This document shows, piece after piece, positions 36,549-46,468 of a stretch of DNA of 64,000 nt. The stretch lies in NCBI RefSeq assembly GCF_028863665.1, contig NZ_JARBFX010000007.1, positions 124,001 through 188,000 of the forward strand, in the 5' to 3' direction. Origin of the DNA: Aquabacter sediminis. Its GTDB lineage: Bacteria > Pseudomonadota > Alphaproteobacteria > Rhizobiales > Xanthobacteraceae. The number at the start of each line of letters is the position of its first letter. Position 1 is the stretch's first letter. Under the pieces are notes generated by a model. The model ran no database searches. It saw nothing but the letters and a program-made list of their open reading frames with translations, and had not been told where the DNA came from. A program made the translations under genes and the position numbers.

Positions 36549-38018
36549 ATGACCGCTCCCGCCGTGAAGACGAAGACCCCGCCCGCCGCAGCGGCCAGCG
36601 CCGATGACGCGCCGCTCTACGAGGCGCGGCGCCAGATCTATCCCCAGAGCGTGCGCGGTCGCCTGCGCACCATCAAGTGGGTCGTCCTCGCGATCACGCT
36701 CGGCATCTATTACTTCCTGCCCTTCGTGCGCTGGAACCGCGGCCCCGGCGCCCCCGACCAGGCGGTGCTGATCGATTTCCCCGCTCGCCGCTTCTATTTC
36801 TTCTTCATCGAGATCTGGCCGCAGGAATTCTATTACGTCGCCGGCCTCCTGATTCTCGCCGCCCTCATCCTGTTCCTCATGAACGCGGTGGCCGGGCGGG
36901 TGTGGTGCGGCTATCTGTGCCCGCAGACGGTGTGGACCGACCTCTTCATGGCCGTGGAGCGCCTCATCGAGGGCGACCGGCGCCAGCGCATGGTGGAGGA
37001 TGCCGGCCCCTGGACCCTCGACAAGTTCGCCCACAAGCTGATGAAGCATTCCGTGTGGCTGCTGATCGCCTGGTGGACGGGCGGCGCCTGGGTGCTCTAT
37101 TTCGCCGACGCCCCCACCCTGGTCTACGAACTGGCCACCTTCCAGGCGCCGACCGTCGCCTATGTGGCCATCTTCACCTTGACCTTCACCACCTATTCGC
37201 TGGCCGGCCACATGCGCGAGCAGGTGTGCACCTATATGTGCCCCTGGCCCCGCATCCAGGCGGCGCTGACCGACGAATATGCCCTCAACGTCACCTATCG
37301 CTATGACCGCGGCGAGCCGCGCGGCTCGGTGAAGAAGGCGGCCGCCGCCCGCGCCGAGGGCAAGCCCGCCGGCGACTGCATCGACTGCCACCAGTGCGTG
37401 AATGTCTGCCCCACCGGCGTCGACATCCGCCAGGGCCTGCAGCTGGCCTGCATCCAGTGCGGCCTGTGCATCGACGCCTGCAACAACATCATGGACAAGG
37501 TGGACCGCCCGCGCGGCCTCATCGCCTATGAATCGGAGGCCAATCTCGAGGCGCGGGTGGCCGGCAAGCCGGCGGTGCGCCGCATCGTGCGCCCGCGCAC
37601 CATCCTTTACACCGCCCTCATCGTGTTCGCGGGGGGGCTGATGCTGTTCACCCTCATGAACCGCGCCACCGAGGGCCTCAACGCCATCCATGATCGCAAC
37701 CCGCTGTTCGTGAAGCTCTCGGACGGGTCGCTGCGCAATGCCTATACGCTGCGCCTCATCAACAAGGACCTGGCCGAACGGGCCTTCGTGCTCACCGTCA
37801 CCGGCGTGCCGGGCGCCACCTTGTCGGTGGTGGGCACGGATGCCGGGCCGGATGGGGAAGTGGTCACGGTGGGGCCGGACCAGACCCGCGAAGTGCGGGT
37901 GCTGCTGACCACCAAGGACCGCCTCGCGCCCGGTGCGTCCCTGCCGGTGACGTTCCAGATCCGCGACCAGAAGAGCGGGGCGACCGCCACCGCCGCTGAC
38001 CACTTCATCGGCCCGTGA
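36549..38018 (+). CDS. ccoG: cbb3 oxidase assembly protein CcoG/FixG (4Fe-4S)
   Basis: CcoG is a polyferredoxin membrane protein that reduces copper for CcoN assembly. The 489-residue protein has about five helices, the motif VWCGYLCPQTVWTDL, and paired clusters CIDCHQCVNVCPTGVDIR and CIQCGLCIDACNNIMD. A periplasmic immunoglobulin-like domain follows after residue 375. The stop overlaps a GTG that could start ccoH early. Confidence 0.95.
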   Translation: MTAPAVKTKTPPAAAASADDAPLYEARRQIYPQSVRGRLRTIKWVVLAITLGIYYFLPFVRWNRGPGAPDQAVLIDFPARRFYFFFIEIWPQEFYYVAGLLILAALILFLMNAVAGRVWCGYLCPQTVWTDLFMAVERLIEGDRRQRMVEDAGPWTLDKFAHKLMKHSVWLLIAWWTGGAWVLYFADAPTLVYELATFQAPTVAYVAIFTLTFTTYSLAGHMREQVCTYMCPWPRIQAALTDEYALNVTYRYDRGEPRGSVKKAAAARAEGKPAGDCIDCHQCVNVCPTGVDIRQGLQLACIQCGLCIDACNNIMDKVDRPRGLIAYESEANLEARVAGKPAVRRIVRPRTILYTALIVFAGGLMLFTLMNRATEGLNAIHDRNPLFVKLSDGSLRNAYTLRLINKDLAERAFVLTVTGVPGATLSVVGTDAGPDGEVVTVGPDQTREVRVLLTTKDRLAPGASLPVTFQIRDQKSGATATAADHFIGP

Positions 38019-38035
38019 CGGGCGGAGGACAGGCC

Positions 38036-38572
38036 ATGGCCAAGACCGCATCTCCCCACGCCGCTCTCCAAGCCTCCCGCCCCGCCGGGCGGCGCCCGGG
38101 CGAACTGACCGGCCGCATGGTCCTGGCCATGTTCCTGGGCTTTTTCGGCGTCGTCATCGCCGTCAATGTGGTGATGGCGCGCTATGCGGTCAGCACCTTC
38201 GGCGGCGTGGAGACGGAAAGCTCCTACAAGGCGGGGCTTGCGTTCCGCTCGGAGGAGGACGCCGCCGCCCGCCAGGGCGCGCTGGACTGGGCGGTGAACG
38301 TGGCCATCGCCCCCTCCGACACATCCGACCGCCGCCTGACGGTGGAGGTGAAGGACGCCGCCGGCCGGCCGCTCAACGGCCTTGAGGTGCGGGCCGAGTT
38401 CAGCCATCCCACCGATGCCCGCCAGGATGTGGAGACCACCCTCGTCTCCCTCGGACAGGGCCGCTACGGCGCCGAGGTGCAGGCCCATCGCGGCCAATGG
38501 GACCTTGTGCTTGATCTCTCGCAAGGCGGGCAGCGCCAGTTCCGGTCCAAGAACAGGATTGTCATGAAATAG
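38036..38572 (+). CDS. ccoH: cbb3 oxidase assembly protein CcoH/FixH
   Basis: FixH is required for stable cbb3 assembly. The 178-residue protein has a basic N-terminus, one helix (MVLAMFLGFFGVVIAVNVVM) and a periplasmic domain with ESSYKAGLAF. ATG 38036 with GGAGGA upstream is preferred over GTG 38015. Confidence 0.94.
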   Translation: MAKTASPHAALQASRPAGRRPGELTGRMVLAMFLGFFGVVIAVNVVMARYAVSTFGGVETESSYKAGLAFRSEEDAAARQGALDWAVNVAIAPSDTSDRRLTVEVKDAAGRPLNGLEVRAEFSHPTDARQDVETTLVSLGQGRYGAEVQAHRGQWDLVLDLSQGGQRQFRSKNRIVMK

Positions 38573-38610
38573 CCGCCGGCCCCGCCCGGCCCGGCAAGAT
38601 CGAAGCGAAC

Positions 38611-40842
38611 ATGTCCGAGGCAGTCGACTATTCCATCTTCCTGGCGCGCGATGCGCAGGGCCATGCCGAGATGAGCCTCGCGGTGGATGGAATCGACTGC
38701 GCCGCCTGCATCGGCGACATCGAAACCGGCATTCGCGCCCTGCCGGGCGTGGTGAAGGCCCGGCTCAACTACACCACCCATCGCCTCACCGTCGCCTGGG
38801 ACGGGGAGGGGGCGCCGGCTGAGGTGGTGGATCGCCTCCAGGCGCTCGGCTATCGCGCCCATCCCTTTGCCGGCCGCGCCGAGGAGAGCGAGGCGCGCCA
38901 CGCCCAGTGGCTGCTGCGGTGCCTGGGGGTGGCGGGCTTTGCGGCCATGAATGTGATGCTGCTGTCGGTGTCGGTCTGGTCCGGCAACGTCACCGACATC
39001 ACGCCCGAGACCCGCGATCTCTTCCACTGGCTTTCTGCCTTGATCGCGCTGCCCGCCGCGGCCTATGCCGGCCAGCCCTTCTTCCAGAGCGCCTATCGCG
39101 CCGTGCGCACGCGGCGCCTCAACATGGACGTGCCGATCACCATCGGCGTGATCCTGGCGCTCGGCATGTCGGTGGTGGAGACGGCGCTCCACCAGGAGCA
39201 CGCTTATTTCGACAGCGCGGTGATGCTGCTCTTCTTCCTGCTGGCGGGGCGCTATCTGGACCATGAGGCGCGCCGGCGCACCCGCGCGGTGGCCGGCAAC
39301 GTGGCCGCGCTTCGGGGCGAGATGGCCCATCGCCTCGGCCCCGACGGGGTGCCCGTGCGCGTGCCGGTGCAGGCCTTGGCGGCTGGCGACCATATTCTGG
39401 TGGCTTCCGGCGAGCGGATCGGCGCCGATGGCGTGGTGGCCGCCGGCGTCTCGGCGGTGGACGAGGCGCTGGTCACGGGGGAGACCTTGCCCCGCCCGGT
39501 GGGTCCCGGCGCGCCCGTCTATGCCGGCAGCCTCAACGGGGCCGGCGCACTGACAGTGACGGTGACGGCCGGCGGCGAGGGCACGCTCATCGACGATGTG
39601 CAGCGCCTCCTGGATGGGGCCACCAGCGCCCGCAATTTCTATGTGCGCCTCGCCGACCGGGTGTCGCGCCTCTATGCCCCCATGGTGCACCTGACCGCGC
39701 TGCTCGCCGCCATTGGCTGGCTCCTGCTGGGCGCCAGGCTCCACCATTCGGTGATGATCGCCGTGGCGGTGCTCATCATCACCTGTCCTTGCGCCCTGGC
39801 GCTGGCGGTGCCGGTGGTGCAGGTGGTGGCCACCGGGCGCCTGTTCCGCGCCGGCCTGCTCATCAATGCCGGCGACATGGTGGAGCGCCTCGCCACGGTG
39901 GACACGGTGGTGTTCGACAAGACCGGCACCCTGACCTTACCGGAGCCGGAACTGCGCTTGCCCTGCGGGGCCGATCCCGTGCTGGTGGCTGCGGCCGCGC
40001 GCCTTGCGCTGTCGAGCCGCCATCCTCTTGCGGTGGTGCTCGCCCGCCGTGCCGCCGCCGCGCCCTTGGGCGAGGTGACGGAATGGCCGGGCCAGGGCAT
40101 CAGCGCGATGATGGACGGGCAGGAGGCGCGCCTCGGCAGCCTCGCCTTTTGCGGTGCGCCGGCACCGGCGGACCTGCCGGCCACCGCGTCCCTCATCGCC
40201 TTTCGCCTGGGCGCGCGCACCCTGGTGGTGGGCATCGACCAGGACGTGCGGCCCGATGCGGCCGACGTGGTGGCGGGCCTGAAGGCGCGTGGCCTCGACG
40301 TGCGCATCCTTTCCGGGGACCGGCCCGAGGCCGTGGCCCCCGTGGCGGCGCAACTCGGCATCACGGATTTCGAAGCCGGGCTGAAGCCGGCGGACAAGAT
40401 CGCGGCGCTGGACGCCCTGAAGGCCGCCGGCCGCAAGGTGCTGATGGTGGGCGACGGGCTCAATGACGCCCCCGCCCTCGCGGCGGCGGATGTCTCTCTG
40501 TCCCCCGCCACCGGCGCGGCGGTGACACAGGCGCAGGCCGACGCGGTGTTCCTGGGCACCAACCTCTCCCCCGTGGAAGCGGCCGTCGACGGGTCCCGCG
40601 TGGCCCGTCGCCTGATGCGGCAAAACCTGGCCCTGGCCGTGCTCTACAACCTCATCGCCGTTCCCCTGGCGGTGCTCGGCCACGTGACGCCCCTGGTGGC
40701 GGCGCTGGCCATGTCCGGCTCCTCCATCCTGGTCACGCTCAACGCCCTGCGCGCCGCGCGCTTCGGACGGCCGGTGATCGCCGTGCCGCAAGAGAGCCAG
40801 GAGAGGGCGCTCCCGGCGGGCGCGGAGGAGGCTGCCGCATGA
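38611..40842 (+). CDS. ccoI: copper P1B-type ATPase for cbb3 assembly
   Basis: CcoI/FixI exports Cu(I) to the periplasmic side for CuB insertion. The 743-residue ATPase has an N-terminal metal-binding domain (GIDCAACIGDIE), the CPC motif in IITCPCALALAVP, TGE in ALVTGETLPR, DKTGT, SRHPL and GDGLNDAPALA. About eight membrane helices are predicted. It overlaps ccoS by four bases. Confidence 0.96.
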   Translation: MSEAVDYSIFLARDAQGHAEMSLAVDGIDCAACIGDIETGIRALPGVVKARLNYTTHRLTVAWDGEGAPAEVVDRLQALGYRAHPFAGRAEESEARHAQWLLRCLGVAGFAAMNVMLLSVSVWSGNVTDITPETRDLFHWLSALIALPAAAYAGQPFFQSAYRAVRTRRLNMDVPITIGVILALGMSVVETALHQEHAYFDSAVMLLFFLLAGRYLDHEARRRTRAVAGNVAALRGEMAHRLGPDGVPVRVPVQALAAGDHILVASGERIGADGVVAAGVSAVDEALVTGETLPRPVGPGAPVYAGSLNGAGALTVTVTAGGEGTLIDDVQRLLDGATSARNFYVRLADRVSRLYAPMVHLTALLAAIGWLLLGARLHHSVMIAVAVLIITCPCALALAVPVVQVVATGRLFRAGLLINAGDMVERLATVDTVVFDKTGTLTLPEPELRLPCGADPVLVAAAARLALSSRHPLAVVLARRAAAAPLGEVTEWPGQGISAMMDGQEARLGSLAFCGAPAPADLPATASLIAFRLGARTLVVGIDQDVRPDAADVVAGLKARGLDVRILSGDRPEAVAPVAAQLGITDFEAGLKPADKIAALDALKAAGRKVLMVGDGLNDAPALAAADVSLSPATGAAVTQAQADAVFLGTNLSPVEAAVDGSRVARRLMRQNLALAVLYNLIAVPLAVLGHVTPLVAALAMSGSSILVTLNALRAARFGRPVIAVPQESQERALPAGAEEAAA

Positions 40843-41000
40843 ATGTCCTGCTTTATCTCGTCCCGCTTGCCCTCGGCCTTGGCCTCGCCGGCCTGTTCGC
40901 TTTCCTGTGGAGCCTGAAGAGCGGGCAATATGAGGATCTGGACGGGGCTGCATTGCGGGTCCTGTCGGATGACGATCTGCGCGAGGAGCCCCGCAAATGA
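40839..41000 (+). CDS. ccoS: cbb3 oxidase maturation protein CcoS
   Basis: This 53-residue single-helix protein has the family motif FLWSLKSGQYEDLDGAALRVL. CcoS is needed for heme b and copper insertion into CcoN. It starts as ATGA over the ccoI stop and overlaps the next gene in the same way. Confidence 0.93.
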   Translation: MNVLLYLVPLALGLGLAGLFAFLWSLKSGQYEDLDGAALRVLSDDDLREEPRK

Positions 41001-42121
41001 GGCGGGCGGCCCGCATCGGCGAACCGCGGGCCGGCATGCTCGTCTGCGTGTGCGATCCCCAACTGGACGTGCCGGCCAATGACAACCGGTCCCGCCCGGT
41101 GCCGCGCCTCGCTTTGGTGCTGGGCTTCGCCTTTGCCGTGCTGGCCCAGACGCTGGCCTCCGGCCTCCTGCCCATGGCGGGCGCGCTGCTGGCGCCGACG
41201 CCCGCCCTGATCCCCGTGCCGTTCGCCGCCATGATGGCCGGCGCCCTCCTCGCCTCTTTCCCCGCCTCCTTTCTCGGCGATGCGTTCGGCCGGCGCACCG
41301 GCTTTGCCCTGGGCGCTTCGCTGGGCATCGCCGGCGGCCTTCTCCTGGCGCTCGGGCTGATGCAGCGTCAGTTCGTCTGGGTCAGCTTGGCGGCTCTGTG
41401 GCTGGGCATGGCGCAGGGATTTTCCTTCTTCTACCGACACGAGGCGGCCGCTTCCGCCGGTCGGCCCGCGGCGGCCGCCGCCGGCGTGCTGGCGGGCGGA
41501 ATGCTCGCTGCGCTGGCGGGTCCCACGCTGGCGGGCGCGGCGGAATGGCTGTTCGCGCCCTTTTTCCTCGTGGGTTCCGCCCTGCTGGCGGCCCTGGCCC
41601 ATACCTGCGGCCTCGCGGTGGCGGTGTGGTATGCGCCCAATGCGGCGCCCCGCCTCTCGCCGGCCCGGCCCGCGCCGCTCAAGGCCATCGCTCTGCCCAC
41701 CTTGGTGGGCGCCCTCGCCTGGGGCGGCATGAGCTTCGTCATGGCCGATGCGCCCCTGGCGCTGATGGGCTGCGGCATTGGCGAGGGGGCCGTGTTCGGC
41801 TTCCTGGCGCTGCATGTGGCGGCCATGTATGCCCCCGCCGCCGGCATCGCCTTCATCGCGCACCGGCTGCCTGCCATTCCCCTGGCCATCGGCGGCCTCC
41901 TCCTGGTGACCATCGCCATCCCCTTGATGCGCAGCGGCGACACCCTCGTCCTGACCGCCGCCCTGATCCTGGTGGGGGCTGGCTGGTCGGTGGCGACGGT
42001 GGGGTGCACCGGCTGGCTCTATGCAGGCCGGCCTCCGGCGCGCCTGGCTTTGGCGCTGCATGATGGCGCGCTGTTCGGCGCCGCCATTCTCGGAGCGCTG
42101 GCCTCCGGGCGCCTGCTCTGA
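40997..42121 (+). CDS. ccoA: CcoA-like MFS copper importer
   Basis: The 374-residue membrane protein is an MFS transporter with about 12 helices. It carries M245-SFV-M249 and H273-VAA-M277. In the Rhodobacter capsulatus copper importer CcoA, MxxxM and HxxxM motifs are also 28 residues apart (M233 to H261) and are needed for copper uptake. Its ATGA overlap with ccoS places it in the assembly operon. GDAFGRRTG is the degenerate TM2-3 loop. A short N-terminal CVCD segment is unusual. The copper role is inferred from motifs and context. Confidence 0.8.
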   Translation: MRRAARIGEPRAGMLVCVCDPQLDVPANDNRSRPVPRLALVLGFAFAVLAQTLASGLLPMAGALLAPTPALIPVPFAAMMAGALLASFPASFLGDAFGRRTGFALGASLGIAGGLLLALGLMQRQFVWVSLAALWLGMAQGFSFFYRHEAAASAGRPAAAAAGVLAGGMLAALAGPTLAGAAEWLFAPFFLVGSALLAALAHTCGLAVAVWYAPNAAPRLSPARPAPLKAIALPTLVGALAWGGMSFVMADAPLALMGCGIGEGAVFGFLALHVAAMYAPAAGIAFIAHRLPAIPLAIGGLLLVTIAIPLMRSGDTLVLTAALILVGAGWSVATVGCTGWLYAGRPPARLALALHDGALFGAAILGALASGRLL

Positions 42122-42189
42122 GGCTGGCGCTCTCCCGTTTCGCGCCTGTTTTCCGTAAGTTGGGTGCCCATCCTGCCGGCGAGGGCGCC

Positions 42190-42951
42190 ATGACTTCCAT
42201 CTTTTCCCTGTCGGGGCGCACGGCGCTGGTGACCGGCGGCGCCGCGGGCCTGGGCTTCGAGATAGCCCGAGGCCTGGCGCAAGCTGGCGCGCGCGTGGTG
42301 CTGAACGGGCGCCGCGCGGAACCGCTCGCCGCCGCCCGTGCCGCCTTGCTGGCGGACCACATCCCCCCTGACCTCGTGCAGATCGCCGCCTTCGACATCT
42401 GCGACGAGGCGGCGGTGGCCCGCTTTGTGGCCGAGGGACCGATGGTCCACATCCTCATCAACAATGTGGGCCTCAGGGACCGCAGGCCCCTGTCCGATCT
42501 CGACGGCTCCGCCTTCCGCGCCATGCTGGAGGCCAATCTGGTGGCGCCGGCGCTTCTCGCCCGCGCGCTCGGCCCCGCCATGGCGCAGGCGGGATATGGG
42601 CGGATCGTCAACATCACGTCCATTGCCGGCCCCATCGCGCGGGCGGGGGATGCCGCCTACACGGCCGCGAAAGGTGGGCTCTCCGCTTTGACCCACGCTT
42701 TGGCGGCGGAGCTTGGAGCCTCCGGCATTACCGTGAACGCCATCGCGCCAGGTTTCTTTGCCACCGAGCCCAATGCCGCCATGGTCGCCGATCCTGAAAT
42801 CGGCGCCTGGCTGGAGCGCCGCACCTCGCTTGGGCGCTGGGGCCGGCCGGAGGAAATCGCCGGGGCGGCTGTCTTCCTGGCGTCGCCAGCCGCGAGCTAT
42901 GTGACGGGCCACACGCTCAGCGTCGATGGCGGTTATCTGGCTCATTTCTAA
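42190..42951 (+). CDS. short-chain dehydrogenase/reductase
   Basis: The 253-residue classical SDR has TGGAAGLGFEIA (NAD(P) binding), NNVGLRD, catalytic Ser in NITSIAG, YTAAKGG (YxxxK) and a late AIAPGFFATEPN. It resembles gluconate 5-dehydrogenase-type SDRs but the substrate is unknown. ATG 42190 fits the Rossmann N-terminus. Confidence 0.88.
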   Translation: MTSIFSLSGRTALVTGGAAGLGFEIARGLAQAGARVVLNGRRAEPLAAARAALLADHIPPDLVQIAAFDICDEAAVARFVAEGPMVHILINNVGLRDRRPLSDLDGSAFRAMLEANLVAPALLARALGPAMAQAGYGRIVNITSIAGPIARAGDAAYTAAKGGLSALTHALAAELGASGITVNAIAPGFFATEPNAAMVADPEIGAWLERRTSLGRWGRPEEIAGAAVFLASPAASYVTGHTLSVDGGYLAHF

Positions 42952-43186
42952 AGCGGTTCAGGGACTTGAGCATGAGATGGCCGGTCAGATCGGTCGCTTC
43001 GGCACAGGTGGCGAGGTTTCATGATACAGGTCATGGTCAGGCCTTGGCGACGGACGGCCCCGGGGCCTGCCGGGCAGACCCCCGGCGTCAGGCCGGGGGG
43101 CAGGAGGATTGGTGTGGTTCGGGGCGTTGAGCGAAAGCCATTGTAACGCCGTTGCTTTCTCACATATCCATGAAGGGGACGCAGGC

Positions 43187-45547
43187 TTGGGGGCGCCGGT
43201 GAAGGACACGCGGCTCAATCCGTGGACGGGCGAGTTCCTCTCCGAGGAGGAGGAGCTGTCCTATCGGGCCGCCTGCGCGCCCGAGGTGGAGCGCCAGGCC
43301 CGGCTGCTTTTCCTTCTGAGCATCGCCCTGAATGCCATCTTCCTGGTGACCGACTGGCAGCTGGCCATGCCGGGGCTTGGCACATCCGCTTTCGGGCCGT
43401 CTTCCCTCGCCACCTCGATTCTGTGCCGCGTGGGCCTCATGGGGGTGGCGCTGGCGGGGATCGTCGCGCTGCGCCTGCGGTGGGGCCATCGGCATGTGGA
43501 AGGCGTGCTCATCGCCTGGCAGTGGCTGAGCGCGCTTGGCGGCGCGCTCCTCTTGCGCCCCGGCACGGACATTTCGCTGTTCGTGGTGCTGGCCTTGCCC
43601 ACCATCTATTATTTGGCGGTCCCCGTCCCTTTCCGCTGGTGCGTCATCAATGGGGTGGGCGCCTCGCTGCTGCTTCTGGCCGCCGCCATCGGGCTGCCCC
43701 CCGTGGGGGGGCGGGGCCTGGGTCTCCTGGTCGCGGTCCTGGCACTTAATGTGGGCCTGGCCCTGGCGGTCCAGCGCATGAATCGGCAGGCCCGCCTCGC
43801 CAGCACCGCGCTGGCCGCCGAGAGGGAGGCACGCGAAACCCTTCTGCAGAGCCAGCACCTCCTGGAACACACGTTCGCCGCCGTCCCCATCCCGCTGCTG
43901 ATCACCGAAATCGAGAGCGGTCGCATCCTGCGCTACAACGAAGCTGGTGTCCGCTATTTCGGTGGCGATCCGGAGACGTTCGGCATCTCCTCGGTCACCC
44001 AGATCTATGCCGACCCCCGGGTCCGGCGGGCGTTCCTCGATCGCATCTCGAAGACCGGCCGCATCACCAATTTCGAGACCAAGATCCGCCTCGCCCATGG
44101 CGAGATCCGCTCGGTTCTGCTGGCGGCCGCTTTTTCCGAGATGGAAGGCCGCGCCTGCCTCATTTCGGGCGTGGTGGACATCACCGACCGGCTGGCGGCG
44201 GAGCAGAAGATCCGTTTCGCCGCCACCCATGATTCCCTCACCGGCCTGATGAATCGCTCCGCCTTCCTCACCCTGTTGGAAGCGGTGCTGGGCCAATCCG
44301 GGTCCAGTCCCGCCAGCGCAGCCCTTCTCATGGTGGACCTCGACGGCCTGAAGGACGTGAACGACACGCTGGGCCATGATGCCGGCGACATGCTGCTGGT
44401 GGAGACCGCCCGCCGGCTTGAGCGCCTGACCAAGGATGTGGGGCGGGTGGCCCGGCTCGGCGGCGACGAATTCGTGGTGCTGCTGCCGTCCCAGTCGTCG
44501 GTTCAGCCCGCCATGGATCTGGCCAGTGCGATCCTTGGCGAGTTCCGCACCCCCCTGGCGCTCGGTGAGCGGCACATGACCAGCCGCGCCAGCATCGGCA
44601 TCGCGCTCAGCCCTGCGCCCGGTTATGCGGCGGGGGAGCTGATGAAGGACGCGGACCTTGCCCTCTATGCCGCCAAGGCCCAGGGCCGGAACCGGGCGGT
44701 GACCTATTCCCCCGCCATGCGCCGCTCCATGAACGAGCGCATCCTGCTGAGCCGGGAGCTGGCGCGGGCCGTCGCGAACGATCTCATCGTGCCCTACTAC
44801 CAGCCGAAATTCTCGCTTGCCACCGGCCGGCTGGTGGGGCTGGAGGCGCTCATGCGCTGGCAGCAGGGACCGGGCCTGGTGGCGGGGCCGGACCGGTTCG
44901 CCCTCGCCTTCGAGGATGCCGAGCTGGCGCTGGCCATGGGAGACGCCATGCTGCGCGCCATTGCGGTGGATGCGCGGACCTGGCTCTCGCGCGGCCTGTC
45001 CTTCGGGCGCATCGCCTTCAACCTCGCTCCCGCCCAGTTCACCCAGCCGCGCCTGGCGGGCCAGCTTCTGGCCATCCTTGGGCAGGAGGGGGTGGAGCCC
45101 AACCATTTCGACGTGGAAGTGACCGAGACGGTGGTCATGGGCAAGGATGCGGACTTCGTGGCGCCGATCCTGGACGAGCTTTATGCCGCCGGCATGCGCA
45201 TCGCGCTCGACGACTTCGGCACCGGCTATGCGGCGCTGAGCCATCTCAAGCAATTCCCCATCGACGCCCTGAAGATCGATCGCAGCTTCGTGGCCGATAT
45301 CGAGACCGACACGTTCGACGCCGCCATCGTGTGCGCGGTGATCGAGCTCGGCCGCAATCTCGGCCTCAGGGTCATCGCCGAAGGGGTGGAAACGGTGGGG
45401 CAAGCGCGGTTCCTGAAGGACCGCGGCTGCGAATATGCCCAGGGCTATCTCTATGCCCGGCCCATGCCCGCGCCCCTGTTCGCGGATTTCCTTGCCGCCG
45501 AGCGGCACGGCCGCGCCAGCGAGCGGCTCGCCCGCCTTGGCGCATAG
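43187..45547 (+). CDS. membrane PAS-GGDEF-EAL cyclic-di-GMP protein
   Basis: This protein of about 786 residues has around five to six membrane helices (about residues 40-190), a PAS-like domain (about 215-320), a GGDEF domain with intact RLGGDEFVVLLP and an EAL domain with LEALMRW and DDFGTGYAALSHLKQFPID. Both catalytic signatures are complete, so synthesis and hydrolysis of c-di-GMP are possible. No ATG serves the N-terminus; TTG 43187 has AGGGG eight bases upstream, and GTG 43199 and GTG 43109 are alternatives. Confidence 0.9.
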   Translation: MGAPVKDTRLNPWTGEFLSEEEELSYRAACAPEVERQARLLFLLSIALNAIFLVTDWQLAMPGLGTSAFGPSSLATSILCRVGLMGVALAGIVALRLRWGHRHVEGVLIAWQWLSALGGALLLRPGTDISLFVVLALPTIYYLAVPVPFRWCVINGVGASLLLLAAAIGLPPVGGRGLGLLVAVLALNVGLALAVQRMNRQARLASTALAAEREARETLLQSQHLLEHTFAAVPIPLLITEIESGRILRYNEAGVRYFGGDPETFGISSVTQIYADPRVRRAFLDRISKTGRITNFETKIRLAHGEIRSVLLAAAFSEMEGRACLISGVVDITDRLAAEQKIRFAATHDSLTGLMNRSAFLTLLEAVLGQSGSSPASAALLMVDLDGLKDVNDTLGHDAGDMLLVETARRLERLTKDVGRVARLGGDEFVVLLPSQSSVQPAMDLASAILGEFRTPLALGERHMTSRASIGIALSPAPGYAAGELMKDADLALYAAKAQGRNRAVTYSPAMRRSMNERILLSRELARAVANDLIVPYYQPKFSLATGRLVGLEALMRWQQGPGLVAGPDRFALAFEDAELALAMGDAMLRAIAVDARTWLSRGLSFGRIAFNLAPAQFTQPRLAGQLLAILGQEGVEPNHFDVEVTETVVMGKDADFVAPILDELYAAGMRIALDDFGTGYAALSHLKQFPIDALKIDRSFVADIETDTFDAAIVCAVIELGRNLGLRVIAEGVETVGQARFLKDRGCEYAQGYLYARPMPAPLFADFLAAERHGRASERLARLGA

Positions 45548-45597
45548 CGCGCCCCGCTTCGCCCGGAAAGGCGCGGGGGCGACGGCTCCCTCGCGCC

Positions 45598-46389
45598 TCA
45601 GTGGTGCAGGATCTGGCCGAGGAAGGTGCGGGTGCGCTCGTTCTTCGGATTGGCGAAGAACACGTCGGGCGCGCCCTCCTCCACGATCTCGCCCTTGTCC
45701 ATGAAGATGACCCGGTCCGCCACCTGCCGGGCAAAGCCCATTTCGTGGGTGACGCAGATCATGGTCATCCCCTCGCTGGCCAGCGAGATCATGGTGTCCA
45801 GCACCTCCTTGACCATTTCCGGGTCCAGAGCGGAGGTGGGCTCGTCGAACAGCATGATCTTCGGCGTCATGCACAAAGCCCGCGCGATGGCGACCCGCTG
45901 CTGCTGCCCGCCGGAGAGCTGGCCGGGATATTTGTTGGCCTGCTCGGGGATTCGCACCCGCTCCAGATAGGTCATCGCCACCGCCTCGGCCTCGGCCTGG
46001 GACATGCCGCGCACCTTGCGGGGGGCGAGCGTGCAGTTCTGGAGCACGGTCAAATGCGGGAACAGGTTGAAGGACTGGAACACCATGCCCACTTCGCTGC
46101 GCACCTTGTCGAGGTTGCGCGTGGAGGAGCCCACTTCCACCCCGCCCACCTCGATGCGCCCACCTTGGTGATGCTCCAGCGCGTTGATGCAGCGGATGAG
46201 CGTGGACTTGCCGGAACCGGAGGGCCCGCACACCACGATGCGTTCGCCGAGGCGGACCGTGAGGTTGATGTTCCGCAGCGCGTGATAGGTGCCGTAATGC
46301 TTCTCGACGCCGTCCATGCGGATCATGACCGGCGCCTCGCCGGCGGCGGCGCGCGGGGCTTCGGGCGCGGAGGTCGGAGGGGTGGTCAT
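45598..46389 (-). CDS. polar amino-acid ABC transporter ATPase
   Basis: The 263-residue ATPase shows [62 protein letters not shown] and [15 protein letters not shown]. This is the GlnQ/HisP type that energises amino-acid uptake. ATG 46389 has GGAG upstream. It is the last gene of a LacI-controlled operon. Confidence 0.93.
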   Translation of the reverse strand: MTTPPTSAPEAPRAAAGEAPVMIRMDGVEKHYGTYHALRNINLTVRLGERIVVCGPSGSGKSTLIRCINALEHHQGGRIEVGGVEVGSSTRNLDKVRSEVGMVFQSFNLFPHLTVLQNCTLAPRKVRGMSQAEAEAVAMTYLERVRIPEQANKYPGQLSGGQQQRVAIARALCMTPKIMLFDEPTSALDPEMVKEVLDTMISLASEGMTMICVTHEMGFARQVADRVIFMDKGEIVEEGAPDVFFANPKNERTRTFLGQILHH

Positions 46390-46468
46390 GGGCGGTCTCC
46401 CGGCGGCGGCAAAAGGGATCAGCAACGGATGAGGGGCCGCGGGCGCAAGGCCCGCGGCCGTTTGGTCA

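Noticed and set aside
43160-46231. A minus-strand open frame of about 1000 codons opposite the GGDEF-EAL gene
   Set aside because: It is antisense to a protein with intact catalytic motifs, has no recognised domains apart from shifted pieces of the ABC ATPase, and such long shadows are expected in DNA with GC-rich third positions.
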